DNA of 5,716 nt from Clostridia bacterium. GTDB lineage: Bacteria; Bacillota_A; Clostridia; Oscillospirales; CAG-272. The notes beneath the pieces are model-generated. The model was not told the DNA's origin and ran no database searches. It saw only the letters and a program-made list of their open reading frames with translations. Both the position numbers and the translations under genes were made by a program. Below, piece by piece: positions 5,090 through 5,716 of the stretch (the first letter of the stretch is position 1; every line of letters starts with the position of its first letter). The stretch lies in NCBI GenBank assembly GCA_017547395.1, contig JAFYPS010000058.1, positions 1-5,716 of the forward strand. The letters run 5' to 3'.

Positions 5090-5716
5090 ATGAACTATAC
5101 AGAAATAATTTCAAAATTTGATATACAGGATAGCGTTGAGTCCTGCGAGCCTTATGGCAACGGACACATCAATTCCACCTTCCTTGTAACTACGGCTACA
5201 GGTAAAAGATACATTCTTCAGGCGATTAATACCGTAGTTTTCAAAAAGCCGGATGAGGTAATGTCAAATATCAGCAAGGTAACCGAGCATCTTTGTGCGC
5301 GCGAAAGCGACAGCCGCAGAGTTATGCCGGTTGTAAAGCTTTGTGACGGCGGACTTCTTTATAACGACGGTGGCAAGACGTGGCGTATGCTCGGCTTTGT
5401 CGAGGGATCTCTCTGCCTTGAAGCACCCGAAAGCAAGGAAGATTTCTACGAGAGCGCTGTTGCTTTCGGCAATTTCCAGCGACTTCTCGGCGACTTTGAC
5501 GCCACCTTGCTTTACGAAACAATTCCAAACTTCCATAATACCGAAAAACGATACGAAGCGTTTTTGCAGGCTGTAGAAAAAGACGTCTGCAACAGAGCGA
5601 AGGACGTTCGCGAGGAAATCGAATTCGTAAAAGCGCGTAAATGTTTTTGCTCGGTTCTGCTTGATGCTAACCGCAAAGGCATTCTCCCCCTTCGCGTTAC
5701 TCATAACGACACCAAA
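5090..5716 (+). CDS. N-acetylhexosamine 1-kinase-like phosphotransferase, 5' part
   Basis: An open frame of 209 codons runs off the window end without a stop, so this is the N-terminal portion of a protein whose family is usually about 350-360 aa. It has the aminoglycoside phosphotransferase/choline kinase fold. The nucleotide loop is YGNGHINSTF (22-31). The strand YILQAIN (41-47) carries Q44 where classical family members have Lys, as in NahK-type kinases. Then come a WRMLGFVEGSL segment, an FGNFQRLLGDFD helix, PNFHNTEKRYEAF, and finally VTHNDTK (203-209) with catalytic-loop H205 and D207. Such enzymes phosphorylate the anomeric position of GlcNAc/GalNAc in host-glycan salvage, an activity inferred here only by resemblance. 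GAGGTG (5078-5083) lies 6 nt before the ATG. It has its own promoter and follows two terminators, so it is independent of the zinc operon. Other sugar or amino-alcohol kinases of the fold remain possible. Confidence 0.8.
   Translation, partial: MNYTEIISKFDIQDSVESCEPYGNGHINSTFLVTTATGKRYILQAINTVVFKKPDEVMSNISKVTEHLCARESDSRRVMPVVKLCDGGLLYNDGGKTWRMLGFVEGSLCLEAPESKEDFYESAVAFGNFQRLLGDFDATLLYETIPNFHNTEKRYEAFLQAVEKDVCNRAKDVREEIEFVKARKCFCSVLLDANRKGILPLRVTHNDTK

Overview
The window comes from a low-to-moderate GC member of the Firmicutes, most likely a gut-type Clostridia. The evidence is near-consensus vegetative promoters, strong GGAGG-type ribosome binding sites, a lipoprotein zinc-binding protein, and a membrane-anchored parvulin foldase. 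The taxonomic placement is inference; there is no rRNA or other marker gene here.

Positions 1-4826 form one apparent six-gene operon on the + strand. It starts with a textbook promoter (TTGACA, 17 bp, TATAAT). A 25-bp near-perfect palindrome overlaps the end of the -10 and the expected transcription start, and is probably the operator of the first gene's product. The genes are a Fur-family regulator (Zur-like), a zinc/manganese-type solute-binding lipoprotein (ZnuA-like), its ABC ATPase (ZnuC-like), its permease (ZnuB-like), a PpiC/PrsA-like foldase, and an unrecognised single-pass membrane protein. Every junction is an overlap of 1-4 nt or a gap of 1-2 nt, so the genes are probably translationally coupled. 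A rho-independent terminator follows the last stop codon. The logic is classical: the metal-loaded regulator shuts off its own gene and the importer, and when metal is scarce the lipoprotein captures Zn(II) outside the membrane and hands it to ZnuB/ZnuC. The two downstream genes extend this unit: a foldase that may help exported proteins such as the lipoprotein to fold, and a surface-facing protein of unknown role.

Positions 4827-5089 are non-coding. A GC-rich, hairpin-rich block (about 4868-4930) runs into a second, very strong terminator-like hairpin (4942-4975), which could be a small RNA with its own terminator or a backup terminator. Next comes a good promoter (TTGAAA, 17 bp, TATTAT) whose -10 lies between the arms of an inverted repeat.

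From 5090 to the window edge is the 5' part (209 codons) of a kinase of the aminoglycoside phosphotransferase fold, most like N-acetylhexosamine 1-kinase. The window cuts it within the catalytic loop. It belongs to a separate transcription unit.

No mobile elements, CRISPR arrays, tRNA or rRNA genes were seen. The window is mostly a recognisable zinc-uptake locus. The less ordinary parts are the operator architecture, the altered metal site of the binding protein, the two appended genes and the structured intergenic block.
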